Part shown: in pieces, positions 45,599 through 57,366 of the stretch
Layout of the letters: each line of letters begins with the position of its first letter
Numbering within the stretch: the first letter of the stretch is position 1
Source of the DNA: Bufo bufo
Taxonomy: Eukaryota > Chordata > Amphibia > Anura > Bufonidae
DNA: 64,000 nucleotides
NCBI RefSeq assembly: GCF_905171765.1
Contig: NC_053398.1
Span: 45,352,323-45,416,322, forward strand
Direction: 5' to 3'
Position numbers and translations under genes: made by a program
Notes under the pieces: model-generated
Database searches by the model: none
Told to the model about the DNA's origin: nothing
Seen by the model: the letters and a program-made list of their open reading frames with translations, nothing else

Positions 45599-46830
45599 TA
45601 TGTGGGACGCTGCATAAGTCTACGCTGAAATATAAAGCAAGCCTAGTGAAGGTTAGAGCTGAGTCTGGCCTATGGACTTCACAAGCACAAGTGACCAAGA
45701 GAAACTTTCCAAGTTCCTGGACACAGCCGGATGACCAAGACGCCAAGTTGTCCTTATTCACTAGAAGCCTTCCAGGATATAGTGAACCTGAATACTTCAG
45801 GAGAGCATCCTGCAAATAATGTTGCAGAGAGTTTGCCTGCCACGAGGGAGAAACGCCCTTATTGGATAGCTCAAGATAAGTAGAAAATACTGTAGTATAT
45901 TTAGTACCTGAGTGCTATGGAAAATGGGCTTAAAGTAAATCTAATTATTATTCGCCTGTAAAGCTAAAGTACTAGACAACTCCCTAACTGACAATTGCCT
46001 AAACCTGATTAAAGGAATACTAAACCTATTTCTGAGTCATCACTCGTGCCATACAAGTGAACTGTATCTGTACTGACTAACCGAAGACAATTGATTCAGT
46101 AAATGTTCAACTGTTTGATTACAGCCGACTCCTCATCATTTCTACTATTACACTCAACATTTGCACCTTACGGTGCTGGCGTGATGAACACAGGGGCCCA
46201 GCCACTAAAGCACCTTAAACACCTATACCATCAAGGGCACCTCATCTTCCATCTGGCTGGTGTTCCCTGCAATAGAGAGTACCCCGGAGGATTTAGTGCT
46301 GTCTTCCCTATCACTGTACGCCGACCCAGGGAGGCTCTGCTAACCGTGAATAAATGAACTACTACCCCCATCGGACCACCGTAGCCTCACGTGTTGCCCC
46401 TGCAGCCTTGTCGTTACATAATCTCAAGTAAGCCGGCGACAAGTACAGCGTTTTGATTGGCCAAGATGGTTGCTGACCGGTTACTGGGCATTGTGCTATT
46501 TTATCCATTTATGTGGATTGGACAAGGGCCATCTGTGGCGGGAATTTGGGGTATTTATGGAGGTCACTCACCATGAGGAGCCTGTCATCGTCTGAAGATC
46601 CAAGCAGGATGATCATCCATCCTCTGCCTGTGAAGTGGCGGCGGTGATGGCATTGGCAGCAGCGGCAGGGCCAGCGGAAGAAGCGCAGTTTCGAAGGGAG
46701 AAGATTCGGCTGGTGGCAGGATAGAAGCAGCGGTGCAACATCTGAAAGAAGGAAGTTTTGCCGGCGTCAGCGGAGACAGCAGTGTGATCAGTGTTCAAGG
46801 TCCCGGCTGTGCTGCGTTGAATCAGGCGCT

Positions 46831-48106
46831 ATGGAGGCACTACTCAGCCAGATTCTAGAAAGAGCTCATACCTGTGGCGGAGAGGAGTGGCTGCGCAGGT
46901 GTCTGGCTGAGGCAGTGCCGGCGAGCGTGGAGCGGGCCGCACGACTCAAGAGGTGGAGCTACGCAGCAGACGTCACTCAAGGGCCGAGCCCTGCGGTGAG
47001 TGCTCATCCTGCGCAGTCCCGGAAGTAAGCCAGCATTGCGGATCACGTCATCAAGAGGCGCCGGTCCGCTCATCAGGTCGGAAGAAGAGGCCAAGGATTG
47101 CCTATTAACCTTCAAGAAGCACTGGATTAGGTGGGTGCCAGCGGTCTCTTCCCAGACTGGTGGTCTCGCAGCCTGGTTTTGAGGAGATAGCTAGGCAGCC
47201 TACTGAAGATTTGAGTGAGCAGAATTTTGGTGAGGATAATTGTAGGCAGTTACCTCTGCCTGACAGTTTTGTATCTAATGATAATCTGAATGTTTCCTTT
47301 CTACAGGGTTTAGCAAGGTTTTTTTCTGACCTGGCTCAGGGTGCTGCTTCCAGTTCAAGGGCAGCGGTTCCATCACCGGCTGTGGCTTGGACTGACCGTC
47401 CCTCATCCATTGCCATTGTTGCTCCTGGTGGGGATGGGCCAGTTTTGGCCAATGCAGTTGGTGAGTCTTGTTTAAAACAAGTAATGTCATGTGAGGTTTT
47501 CCTCTGGTATTCCATTTGCCTAATTCAGTTAAAAAGAGGATTTGGCAGAGGGAGCACGTTGACATTTTGTCATTGCTCCCTTCGTCCAAAGAGGTTTTTA
47601 AGTCGGACAAAAGGGAGGATGAAAAATCAAAGGAAGAAAGAAAAAGGACAGTCCCCAGATCATTTAATAATTGGCTGCAGGCTTTTTGTATTTACGCATC
47701 TATTTTGGGGTCTAAGTATCCTCAGTTATGTTCCGGTTTGTTTCAGCATATTGACACCATCCTTGAGGCCTACTGTAATTTCGGTGGTTTGTCTTGGTTT
47801 CAGTATAATAAAACATTTTGGGAAAAACTGGCTGTTCATCCTGGTTTAAAATGGGGTAGTAAAGATGTTGGTTTGTGGCTGAGTTTAATGCTTCCTCAGA
47901 GATCTGGCGGAGTATTAAAGCAGCAAGCCAATCTGTCCCAGAATGTTTTAAGGAAGGGACTGTGTTTTACTTTTAACGAGTCAGTGTGTGAGTGGTTAAA
48001 TTCTTGTAAATATAAGCACGAGTGTTCGGTTTGTTTGGGTCCACACCCTATGTTCCGTTGTTTCAAAAGGGTTTTCCGGATCCCAGCAGGCCATTTCCAG
48101 TCATGA
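46831..48106 (+). pseudogene. Ngaro gag-like ORF
   Basis: An N-terminal frame at 46831-47028 (MEALLSQILERAHTCGGEEW), then pieces at 47000-47182, 47160-47520 and 47516-48106. The last piece carries the typical DIRS/Ngaro gag core (FNNWLQAFCIYASILG, CSGLFQHIDTILEAYCNFGG) and a C-terminal Cys/His cluster (CKYKHECSVCLGPHPMFRC). Two or more frameshifts. Presumed role: RNA packaging. Confidence 0.8.
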
Positions 48107-48177
48107 TTTTCAAAAAAGCACTGACTCTGTGAAGTTGTTAAACATGGTTGCATGGTTAGGCATGTACCCAAATCGTA

Positions 48178-49019
48178 TAACAATATCAAAGACAGGTGCA
48201 CTCTGCGGTCTTACTAACTCTCATACTGATGTAAAATTGAGAGATTAGCCAACATATCCTACTGTGGAGGACATGTCTGAGCCCAAGCACCGCACCAAGG
48301 TTTCTCAAGTAGCTCGGGACCTAACGCTAAACCTACCTGTGGGGTTGAGCAATTCCTGCTTTTTAATATCACGTTATTTGTATATTGCATTTTTTGGAGG
48401 TGTAAAAACTCCTAGTCTGAATGTGCCTTTATTTCCATCCACAGGCAGCATTCTGGTACACATGTGAGGCCCGGGCTATATCAGCCAGTCTTGGGTGGGG
48501 CTCAGAGCTCTCTGCCTCCTGCCATTGTATGCATGGTCACATGCTGGAGGTACAATAACTGGGAGACTGCTGTGAGTCAGACCTGTTGCTCCTGTAATTT
48601 GCCCACTGGCTCCTGGTATTGCCCACACGGTACAGGTAGGTTTAGCGTTAGGTCCCGAGCTACTTGAGAAACCTTGGCGCGGTGCTCGGGCTCCGACATG
48701 TCCTCCACAGTAGGATATGTTGGCTAATCTCTCAATTTTACATCAGTATGAGGGTTAGTAAGACCGCAGAGTGCACCTGTCTTTGTTATTGTTATATTAT
48801 TTTTACTGTTTATAGCATCCACACATTTGCTATCTTGTGTAGGATGTCCATTGTGGTTCTTGTGGTCCGCTGCAGGCATCCTCCATTGTATGCATTTTTG
48901 CTGGGGATTGCCATTAGCAGCGGACCACAAATGCAGGATCTTCCCCCCGGTATAGATGCACCACTGCATATGGGGATTGAGCACTTCCTGCTTTTTAATA
49001 CCACTCCAATCTGTAGCTT
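48178..49019. mobile_element. fold-back insertion with 14-bp target duplication
   Basis: ATGTACCCAAATCG flanks it on both sides (48164-48177 and 49020-49033). Removing it restores the Ngaro frame between gag and RT (WLGMYPNREKA). Inside, 48180-48345 is inverted at 48625-48790 (GTTTCTCAAGTAGCTCGGGA and inverse). TTGAGCA(A/C)TTCCTGCTTTTT occurs as a direct repeat at 48346 and 48979. This resembles a 5'-inverted retroposed copy. No coding region is recognised. Confidence 0.85.
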
Positions 49020-50684
49020 ATGTACCCAAATCGGGAGAAAGCGGATCTAATTCTTAATGGTTTTAGTAATGGATTTTTCGTCCCTAAATTTAAAGGTCCT
49101 GGGTGTGTTTGGATTGAGAATCTGAACTCAGTTAAATTAAACGTTGAAGTTGTTCAGGATAAGGTTGAGAAGGTGACTGGCCCTTTTACTCATCCGCCAT
49201 TTCAGGATTTTCATTTATCCCCTTTGGGCCTAGTTCCCAAGAAAGAGCGGCTAACGAATTTAGATTAATTCTTCATTTATCCTTTCCAGAGAAGCAATCG
49301 CTCAATGATGAATTGGACAGAGAGTTATGTTCGGTGTCGTATAGTTCCTTTGATGAGGCTGTCAGCTTGCTAAGATTTTTTGGTCAGGGTTGTTTATTGG
49401 CCAAGGCAGATATAAAGTCGGCCTTTCGTTTATTGCCAGTCTGCCCGGACGGTTTCAATTCATTAGACTTTCAATTTGAAGGAAAGTATTATTTTGATAA
49501 ATGTTTGCTGGTGGGTTTTTCTTTATCTTGTTCTTATTTTGAGTCTTTTTAGTCATTTGTTCATTGGGTTACTATGTATGCAGTTAAGGTTGGTGGTTTG
49601 TTACATTATTTAGATGACTTTTTGTTTGTAGGTCCCCCTAGTTCTGATGTTTGTTTATTATTGTTGAATAGTTTTTCTGAAGTTTGTAAGTTTTTTGGTA
49701 TACCTTTGGCAGAGGAAAAAACGATTTTGCCTTGTTGTGAAATTGAATTTTTAGGTATAACAATTGATACTGTAGCAATGGAATTTAGGCTTCCAATGGA
49801 GAAAGTTCAGAAGTTGTTGGAGCTTATTAGAAAAATGTTATCGTTAAGAAAACCACATTGCGGGTATTGTAGAATTTATTAGGCCTGTTTGTTTTTTCTT
49901 CCAAGGTAATTCCTATTGGGAGAATATTTTCTAGAAGACTTTACATGGCAACTAGTGGTCTTAAAGGGAACCTGTCACCGGGATTTTGTGTATAGAGCTG
50001 AGGACATGGGTTGCTAGATGGCCACTAGCACATCCGCACATCAGGTTAATTTGTATATGCATCAAATCAGTTTTTTTACACAATGAAAGCACACAGAGCT
50101 ATGGGGACTGGGTATTGCAGATGTGCTAGCGGCCATCTAGCAACCCATGTCCTCAGCTCTATACACAAAATCCCTGTGACAAGTTCCCTTCTAGTCTCCA
50201 TTTGCTCATATTAGATTATCCAAATCGTTAAAAAGATGATTTAAAGGTTTGGGAAGAATTTCTGATTAATTTTAATAGGGCTAGGATTTGGCAGCGTGAA
50301 TTTGTTGATTCTGAGGCATTAGGCCTTGTTACTGACGCATCAGATTCATGGGGTTATGGAGCATTTTTTCAGCGTCAGTGGTCTGCGGAGTCGTGGCACG
50401 AGTCCTGGAAGGTGGCTGATGTTACAAAAAATTGTTTTACTCGAGTTATTTCCATTAGTTGTGTCTTTAATAATATGGGGGCAGGAGCTTGCCGATAAGA
50501 GAGTTTTGGTTTATACGGACAACAAAGGTTGCTTTATTTGCGGTGAACTGCTTGTCGTCTAATAATGAAATGGTGGTAAAGTTATTACGTTTTTTGGTTC
50601 GTTGTTGTCTAAGAATATATGGCTTAAAGCTTCTTATATTCCTAGTAGATCGAATTCAATAGCAGATGCTCTTTCTCGCGCAGA
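49020..50684 (+). pseudogene. Ngaro reverse transcriptase and RNase H
   Basis: RT blocks appear in order: FFVPKFKGPG and HLSPLGLVPKKERL (49020-49268), LAKADIKSAFRLLPVCPDGF (49313-49552, motif A) and LLHYLDDFLFVG (49574-49882, catalytic YLDD), then EIEFLGITID. RNase H follows after the MITE, with a DASDSWGYGAFF-type start in another frame near 50335. Frameshifts near 49268, 49550, 49880 and 50330 and a MITE at 49961-50190 disable it. Confidence 0.88.
49961..50190. mobile_element. TTAA-type MITE in Ngaro RT
   Basis: The ends are TTAAAGGGAACCTGTCACCG and, inverted, AAGGGAACTTGTCACAGGG. Inner arms are GTATAGAGCTGAGGACATGG and inverse. The right TTAA is degraded. Confidence 0.8.
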
Positions 50685-51660
50685 GTGGGAGAAGTTCTAC
50701 GCCTTGGTTCCAAATGCGGAGAAGGAAGGCATTCCGTGTCCACGTTACCTGTGGAGTCTAATTTGGCATTGATGTGTGAGCAGATCCGGGACTCTTTGGC
50801 GCCTAATACTTGGAATGGGTATGTGTTATCTTGGAATAAATGGTCGTTATTTTGTAAAGCTAATAGAACTAATGTTTTTGAAGGTGATGTTGGATTGATT
50901 ATGGAATTCATTTGTAGTTTAGTCAGGGCAGGTTTGGGGTGTTCAGCGGTTCAGAAAACATTGGCAGGGGTGTCTTTATTATTCAAGTTAGCAGGTCTTC
51001 CTCCTGTCAATAGCTCATTTGCCGTTAAACAATTTATGACGGGTTTCAAGAGAGGTAGTGTTCTTCCTGACGCAGGCCTATTACTGTTGATTTATTATCT
51101 AGGTTAATATCTGCTTTGCATCATTGTTCAGCTTCTGTTTATGAGTTTAATTTGCTTAGGTCCGCCTTTGTGTTAGCATTTTTTGGCGCGTTAAGGGTTA
51201 GTGAGCTGGTTGCTCCCAATGTCCGTGCAGTTTCTTCTTTGTTGTTGTCTGATATTCAGTTATTGTCTTCTGGCGTTTTGATTTTGGTTAGAAAGTCCAA
51301 GATGGATCAGTCAGGGAAAGGTTCGGTTATTACATTGAGTCAGCTTTCAGGTTCAGCGATCTGTCCAGTTGCAGCGGTGAGGGAGTTTTTAGATGTAAGG
51401 CGCCTTGGAGCAGGTTCCTTTTTAATGCATGTTGATGGCTCTTCACTTTCTAAATTTCAGTTCAATTCGGTTTTTAAAAAATGTTTGTCTTTCCTAGGTT
51501 TAGAAGCTGAGCCTTATTCATCTCATTCTTTTCGTATTGGCGCTGCCACGGAAACATCTAGAATGGGTTTGGATAAGGCTTTAATTAAAAAAAATTGGAA
51601 GGTGGGAATCTGACAGATACAAGCTGTACATCAGACCTAATTTGGTGTTACTGTAATTTT
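50685..51660 (+). pseudogene. Ngaro tyrosine recombinase
   Basis: An N-terminal core-binding part at 50685-51107 (APNTWNGYVLSWNKW), a break of about nine bases, then the catalytic domain at 51116-51613. Catalytic residues visible are Arg in FGALRVSELV and the His..Arg pair in HSFRIGAAT. The frame then leaves at a run of A (about 51587-51594). In the next frame GRWESDRYKLYIRP, holding the expected Trp and nucleophilic Tyr, is preserved. The enzyme would integrate a circular DNA without target duplication. Confidence 0.9.
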
Positions 51661-52274
51661 AATTCTCTTTCAGATTCTGAGCAGATCAATGTATGGATTT
51701 GCAGTCATTAATTTGTTTTCTGGGCAGAGAAGATGGCTTCAGTCCGTAACTATGCTCAGCAATTGTTTTTTTATATTCCTTCTGTATCCATTTATTGGTT
51801 AGGGTTTAGGGATTTGCGTTGGAACCAAGTCGTTCCTATTACTAAAGGTGAATTGCAAGCTCGTCTTCCGTCTCAGGTGATTATTTTTCATGTAGGAGGT
51901 AATGATTTGGGGAAAAACAAAACTTTAGAATTATTGGCAGACATGAAAAATGATCTGGCATACATTAGTCAGTTGTTGCCATGAGTTATTTAGTTTTTTT
52001 TCCTGAAATTATTTCCCTTTTATTGTGGAATAACTCCCATCTTCGTTTTTTGGATAGGATCCATAAGAGGATCAATAGGGGATTAGAGAAGTTCCTGCCT
52101 TCTTTGAATGGGTGGCCTTTTCGGCATTTTGAATTAGATGGTTCAGTTCTGGGTCTTTATCGGGATGATTTGGTTCACCTCTCTGACATTGGATTAGACA
52201 TTTTTAATATTGGGTTACATTCAGTTATTGAAAGGGCCGCGGTTTTGTTGGGGGGGGGGGGCAAGTATGGCTGA
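51661..52274 (+). pseudogene. Ngaro SGNH-hydrolase ORF
   Basis: Frames at 51733-51984 and 51981-52274 cover an SGNH/GDSL-type hydrolase. VIIFHVGGNDLG is block III (Asn of SGNH), and DLVHLSDIG at the end is block V with Asp and His. Block I (a GHSF-type motif) seems damaged just upstream of 51733 (a stop in place of the Ser). Ngaro elements are known to carry this gene; its role in the element is unknown. A frame change lies near 51981. Confidence 0.85.
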
Positions 52275-52431
52275 TGCCGCACTTGGCGGTTGGGGGTTAG
52301 TCACCCAGCCTTCTGGGTGGACCGAGGATCAGTTCAGTAATGGACTTTTATTAACATATGTGGTTATTTTAAGGAGTTAATGATTGATGGATTTTTGGTC
52401 ATATTTATGTTTACAATTTAATAAAGACCGC

Positions 52432-52966
52432 GGCCATTTTAATCCATATCGGTAGTATGTCTTTATTTATAACATTTATTAATGTTAAGTTGTCGAATAT
52501 GACACCATGACAGGGGCAGGGCAAAAATTGGCATTTGCCCCTCATGGTGTCATTGAGACATAGTATGTTCTTGTATGGTCCCCCCCCCTTCTTTTTGTGT
52601 TTTCTCTATTTCTCCTTCAGATGCTCAAGTTAGCAGGCGACAAGGACAGCGTTTTGATTGGCCAAGATGGTTGCGGACCGGTTGCTGGGCATTGTGCTAT
52701 TTTTATCATTTTATGTGGATTGGACAAGGGCCATCTGTAGCGGGAATTTGGGTTATTTATGGAGGTCACTCACCATGAGGAGCCTGTCATCATCTGAGGA
52801 TCCAAGCAGGAAGATCGTCCCCTGCCCTCCCTCCCCGGGTTTTTGTCGCGGTCTTGTTGAATAAGGGGGGGGGGGGGTTAGTCGGCCATTTTAATCCATA
52901 TCGGTAGTATGTCTTTATTTATAATATTTATTAATGTTAAGTTATCAAATATAACACCATGTGATT
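52432..52966 (+). repeat. Ngaro split terminal repeats B1-A2-B2
   Basis: B1 52432-52505 and B2 52885-52966 are near copies. A2 between them matches A1 (TTGCCCCTCATGGTGTCATTGAG at 42976 and 52534; GCGTTTTGATTGGCCAAGATGG at 46450 and 52649). B2 ends near 52966. 52967-53153 shows no feature. Confidence 0.88.
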
Positions 52967-53181
52967 ATTCTAATATTTGATGTCTCCTTGCGTGGCAGAA
53001 GGGCCTTGAGCTCCTCAGACTTCAGTACCCAGGTGCAACGGGTACCACTACACCCTCTATAACTATATATATCCTTCTTCAGACATATCTCACTGCTGAT
53101 CACATTTGCACTGCATAGTTTTGGCTAATTTCATAGATGACGGCCATTAGACTTTAAAGAGGTATTCTGGGAGTAGAATAT

Positions 53182-56100
53182 ATTTTCTTTTTGTATATTC
53201 TTTATTTTCAAGAGTTTTCATAGTAAAAGTAACAATGATACTTGGCATAGTCATGACACATATCCTTCTAGTCATAATTATACGTTACAAACCAGCAAAG
53301 CAATAACGTCCACACATATTAAGGCACAAGTGTCGACTTAAAGTCTATACCTGAGAATGGGAAATGAGACCAACTTAATACATAGAAATTGGGTCTAGTT
53401 TCGGTGCTAATGCGTAAGATCTGAGGTATTGAGAGCAGAATCTCACTTTACTGCGGAATTTACTTAGAGCAAAACCAAAAGGAACATGTATCATGAAATG
53501 GAGCACAACAGATATCTTAGGTTAAAGAAAAGTAAAATAGAACAATAATAAGAACAAGGGTCAATATATAGCTACTGCGACCTTCCTATTTATGGATCAT
53601 TAATACATCTGTAATCCTCTGAAAGGATATATTAGAGGAGCATTAACGGGTAAATATTGTTTGACTAACAAGGGTTGATCTGTATTGAGTCAGAAAATTG
53701 GCATATCGCATCAAATCCTGGTCTGGTATAAGTGTATGGGTAGAGTTAAAGAGATGAGTATGGAGGAGAGTAACAATGAGAGAACAAAGCCACAAGTTTA
53801 TGGAGTGAAATCTTGCCTGTGAGTCAATGTAAATTGTAAATTGATACCCCTTAGATATTTGTTTCTTCTTTATAAAAATCTAACCAAGGTTGCCATGTTG
53901 ATAAAAAGGATTTCCTGCATCCCCTGTCCCAACCCACCAGTTCCTCCATTAAACAGATTTGGTGGACTTTGTCCACCCATTCCTTCCATGTGGGGGGTTC
54001 CACATCCCTCCATTTGGTTGGTATAATATATTTTGCAGCTGCAAGTAGATGTGTAGTTAAGCAGTTAGTTTTAGGTCTAAAATCCTTCTGCGGTTTCCAA
54101 AGCAAAACTAGCTCTGGTGTAAGAGAGAAGGGTCTTTTACAAATTTTCTTAATTGTGTCTTCAACATTCTTCCAAAAGACTTTAATTTTATCACAAAACC
54201 ACCAAATGTGGGACATGGTTCCTGAACCCGCCCTACACCTCCAGCATTCATCTGTGGGTATAAGTCATATGCAATGGAGAAAGCTAGGAGTTCTATACCA
54301 CCTTGAAAAATTCTTGTATGAGTTTTCTTGTAAACGGACACATTTGGAAAACCCATGTGAATGTCTAAGAATAAAATTAACTTCCTCATCAGACAGGGAT
54401 ATTTCAAGCTCTTTTTCCCACAAACGGAGAAAGTAAGGTCGGGTATGAGAGGTATCTAACATTAATTTAGAATATAATCGAGATAGTATCTTGGTTTGGG
54501 GAGATGCAATCAAGGTAAAATTTTCTATCCAGGTTGGGTCAGTAGGAGTTACATGGAGTTTCTTAAATTTCCTACATGTGAGAGTGATGTCCATGTCAAC
54601 AAGATCTGACCTAATGTGTCTAGGGATACGCCTTAAGGTATTCTGAATGAATTCAGATATGTCTGTGGCTTTATTTAGTTCAGAGATTTTAATGCTGGAA
54701 AGGCTATTCCAAGCTTTATAATTCCCACTAATTTTGGGCTTAAGAAAAGTTGGTAGAACCGATAAGGGGGCTAAGGGGGATAATAAATTAGCCGAGAGAT
54801 TTAAGTCATCTGATCTTCCACAGTATTGTATCATACAACGAGTGATATCACTCAATATCTTGCTTTTGCTAAGTGAATGGGCCTTGACCCATAGGAGGTG
54901 TATATTTTCTTCTCCCAGCAAGGCTTTTTCTAAGTCAGCATATAAAGCATTGTTATTAAATCTATTTAGGTCCATCCACCTTTCCAGCTGAATGGCATGT
55001 AGATAGGTCTTAACATCAGGTAGTGATAAACCTCTATTTGCTCTTTTCCTTATGATAAGGGGGTAAGCCAGATGCGATCTTTTGTTCTGCCAAAGGAATG
55101 TGGTGAAAAGGCTACGAAGGTCTGAGAGAAATTTATTTGATAGCGGGATAGGGAGGCATCTTAAAGTGTACAATATTTGGGGAAGTACATAAGTGGATAA
55201 TAGATTTTTCCTGCCAATCCAGGACAGATAAGGGAGTTTGACTGAATTTAAGAAGGTTTTAACTTTAGAAAAAAGTGGGACATAGTTAAGCCTAAAGAGG
55301 TTTTTGGGGTTTGCTGGTAACATGATGCCTAGGTGTTTAATAGCCTCCTTTGGCCACTGAAAGGAAGTATGTGACTTAATCTCATCCATATGTTGAGTGT
55401 TGCCCGAAATGTTTAGAATCTCTGATTTATCATAGTTGACCTTAAAGTTTGAGATATCCCCATAATCCTTTAAGGTCTTCAGTATTTCCGGGATAGCTTC
55501 CTTGGGGTTAGTTATAAACAATAACAAATCGTCAGCAAAAGCTGCCAAAGAGTGGGTCCTCCCTCTGACGTGCAAACCTTTGACAACCTCAGAAGATCTG
55601 ATCTTCTGTAAAAGTAATTCTAGGGTTAATATAAATAAGGTCGGGGATAAGGGACAACCTTGTCTCGTCCCATTCAAAATATTAAATGGGGGAGACAGAA
55701 CACCATTAACCAAAACTCTAGCTGAAGGGCCACGGTACAATGAGAAAATTGCGTCTATGAGTTCAGGTGGGAAACCAAAGTGCCGCAGAGCTCCCTCCAT
55801 GAAAGCCCAGTTGACTCTGTCAAAGGCTTTTTCTGCGTCCGTTCCAAGAAGCACTAGGGGGATATTATGTTTTTTTGCATAATAAATAGCATGCAGAGCT
55901 CTGCTAACATTATGCTTACCCTCTCTGCCTTTGACAAAGCCAACCTGTTCCTCATTTATTAATTTGGGGAGGAGCCCCGCGACACGACGGCTCAGCAGCT
56001 TAGCCCAAAGCTTAACATCCAAGTTAAGAAGGAAAATTGGCCTATAGCTACTACATTTAGTCGGGTCTTTCCCCTCTTTGGGGATTATTGAAATGTGGGC

Positions 56101-57366
56101 CATAAGAGTTTGTGAGGGAAGTGAACTCCCTTTTAATAAAGAGTTACACATGTTTGTAAAATGCGGGATAAGAGCTTTTTGGAATTTCCTATAATATATA
56201 ATAGGTAGACCATCTGGCCCTGGACATTTCCCGGGAGGGACACTTGCTAATGTTTCTGTGACTTCGCTTATTGTTATTGGCGCTAGTAATGCATTTCTGT
56301 CGTTTTCAGTTAATTTCGTCACCTGAACTGACTTAAGGAATGAATCTATTTTCACGGCTGTATGAGAAGGGTCATCTTGTTTTAAATTGTAGAGTTGTGA
56401 GTAGAAATTGGCGAATTCTTTGGCTATAAAAGGCGTATTGGAGACGGTAAGCCCTTTATCAGTTTTTATGCTAGGTATAAATGCTTTTTCTCTTTGTCCC
56501 TTTATCATTTGTGTGAGGAGTTTAGAGCCTCTGTTGCCATGAAGATACTGTTTGAATTTGGCTATTCTAAGGTTTTTGGCGGATTTTATATTTAAAAGGT
56601 CTCTTAACTGGCTTCTTAATTTGGTGATATCTACGAAGTTAGCATCCGTGGGAGAAAGTTTGTTAATATTTTCGATAGTTGAAATTTGGGCAATTATAGA
56701 ATCTATTTTTGCAGTCCTCTGTTTGCGTACCCAGGCTCCTAAGGCTATAAGTTCACCTCTGATGTAAGCTTTGTGTGATTCCCACACTATAGCTTCGCTC
56801 ATGGAAGGAGAAGCATTAATCTCGAAGAAAGCATTTAGTTTATTCTCTAGTTTAAGCCTATCCTGTTCGTTCTCTAAAAGAGTTTCGTTTAGTCTCCATG
56901 ACCACTCCCTGGGTGGAATACCTTTCAACTGTACCATCAAAGAGACCGGGGCATGGTCTGAGACCAATATATCACCAATCGTTGCTTGCTTAATTCTCTC
57001 CAATATATGATTGGATAAGAATAAATAGTCTAAGCGCTGATAGGTTCTGTGCACCGCAGAGTGAAAGGTGTAGTCTTTCTTATCTGGGTAGACTATTCTC
57101 CAAGTATCTGAGATTTGGTGGGAAGCTAACATTCTCTTCAGCTTGCCAATTTGTTTAGACGTAAATTTAGGCACAACCGAGGTAGAATCCAGGGAGTGGT
57201 CTAGAGCTATGTTTAAATCCCCTCCTAATATCAACAAACCTTCCCTGAAATCCTGTAGGGATTGTAATAGTTTGATAAGCCACGGAATTTGTTTTACATT
57301 AGGGGCATAAATGTTAACTAGCGTGATTTTATTTCCATGCAGTGTTCCCTTTAGAAATACATAACG
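53182..57366 (-). mobile_element. L1-Tx1 LINE, 5'-truncated
   Basis: The 3' side (left) has an AATAAAG signal and A/T-rich tail (53182-53220 on the - strand). The target duplication is AGTAGAATAT at 53172-53181 and 57367-57376. The 5' end falls in the endonuclease domain. The 3' UTR is 53182-53850, without other features. Confidence 0.88.
53851..57366 (-). pseudogene. L1-Tx1 ORF2 with a single in-frame stop
   Basis: The frame is open from the truncation point to 54265, then TGA (54265-54267), then open in the same frame to 53851. In order it holds: endonuclease C-terminal half (LVNIYAPN, LLILGGDLNIALDHS, LVSDHAPVS); RT with CSSYRPIFLLNLDVKLWAK, TDAEKAFDRVNWAFM, NGTRQGCPLSPTLF and AFADDLLLFI (catalytic FADD); KHLGIML; then the C-terminal Cys/His motif (DECWRCRAGSGTMSHIWWF). 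Only the stop and the missing N-terminal half of the endonuclease spoil it. Apart from this the copy is well preserved. The first 20-odd residues of the open frame beyond 57366 are not L1. Confidence 0.92.

Larger units (their letters stand above)
43071..46433. mobile_element. compound inverted LTR-like insertion in Ngaro A1
   Basis: The left boundary TGCAGCGCCCCACAT follows Ngaro CTCAGATG; the right boundary ..TTGTCGTTACA precedes CTCAAGTAAGC. 43071-43200 is inverted at about 44400-44547 plus 45599-45613. 43440-43740 is inverted at 46086-46420. A TATATAAATG box is readable on the - strand near 43212-43220. No reading frame of a polymerase is visible. It looks like rearranged LTR copies in opposite orientations. 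A Tc1 transposon sits inside at 44549-45598. Confidence 0.55.
42945..52966 (+). mobile_element. Ngaro-type tyrosine-recombinase retrotransposon with nested insertions
   Basis: Coding order on the + strand is gag, RT/RNase H, tyrosine recombinase, SGNH hydrolase. It ends with split direct repeats: B1 (about 52432-52505), A2 (about 52508-52860) and B2 (about 52885-52966). B1 and B2 share CGGCCATTTTAATCCATATC and TATTAATGTTAAGTT. A1 matches A2 but is split in two, 42945-43070 and 46434-46620. Insertions are a compound LTR-like block (43071-46433), a fold-back (48178-49019) and a TTAA MITE (49961-50190). The A1-ORFs-B1-A2-B2 layout and the SGNH gene are diagnostic of Ngaro. Confidence 0.9.
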
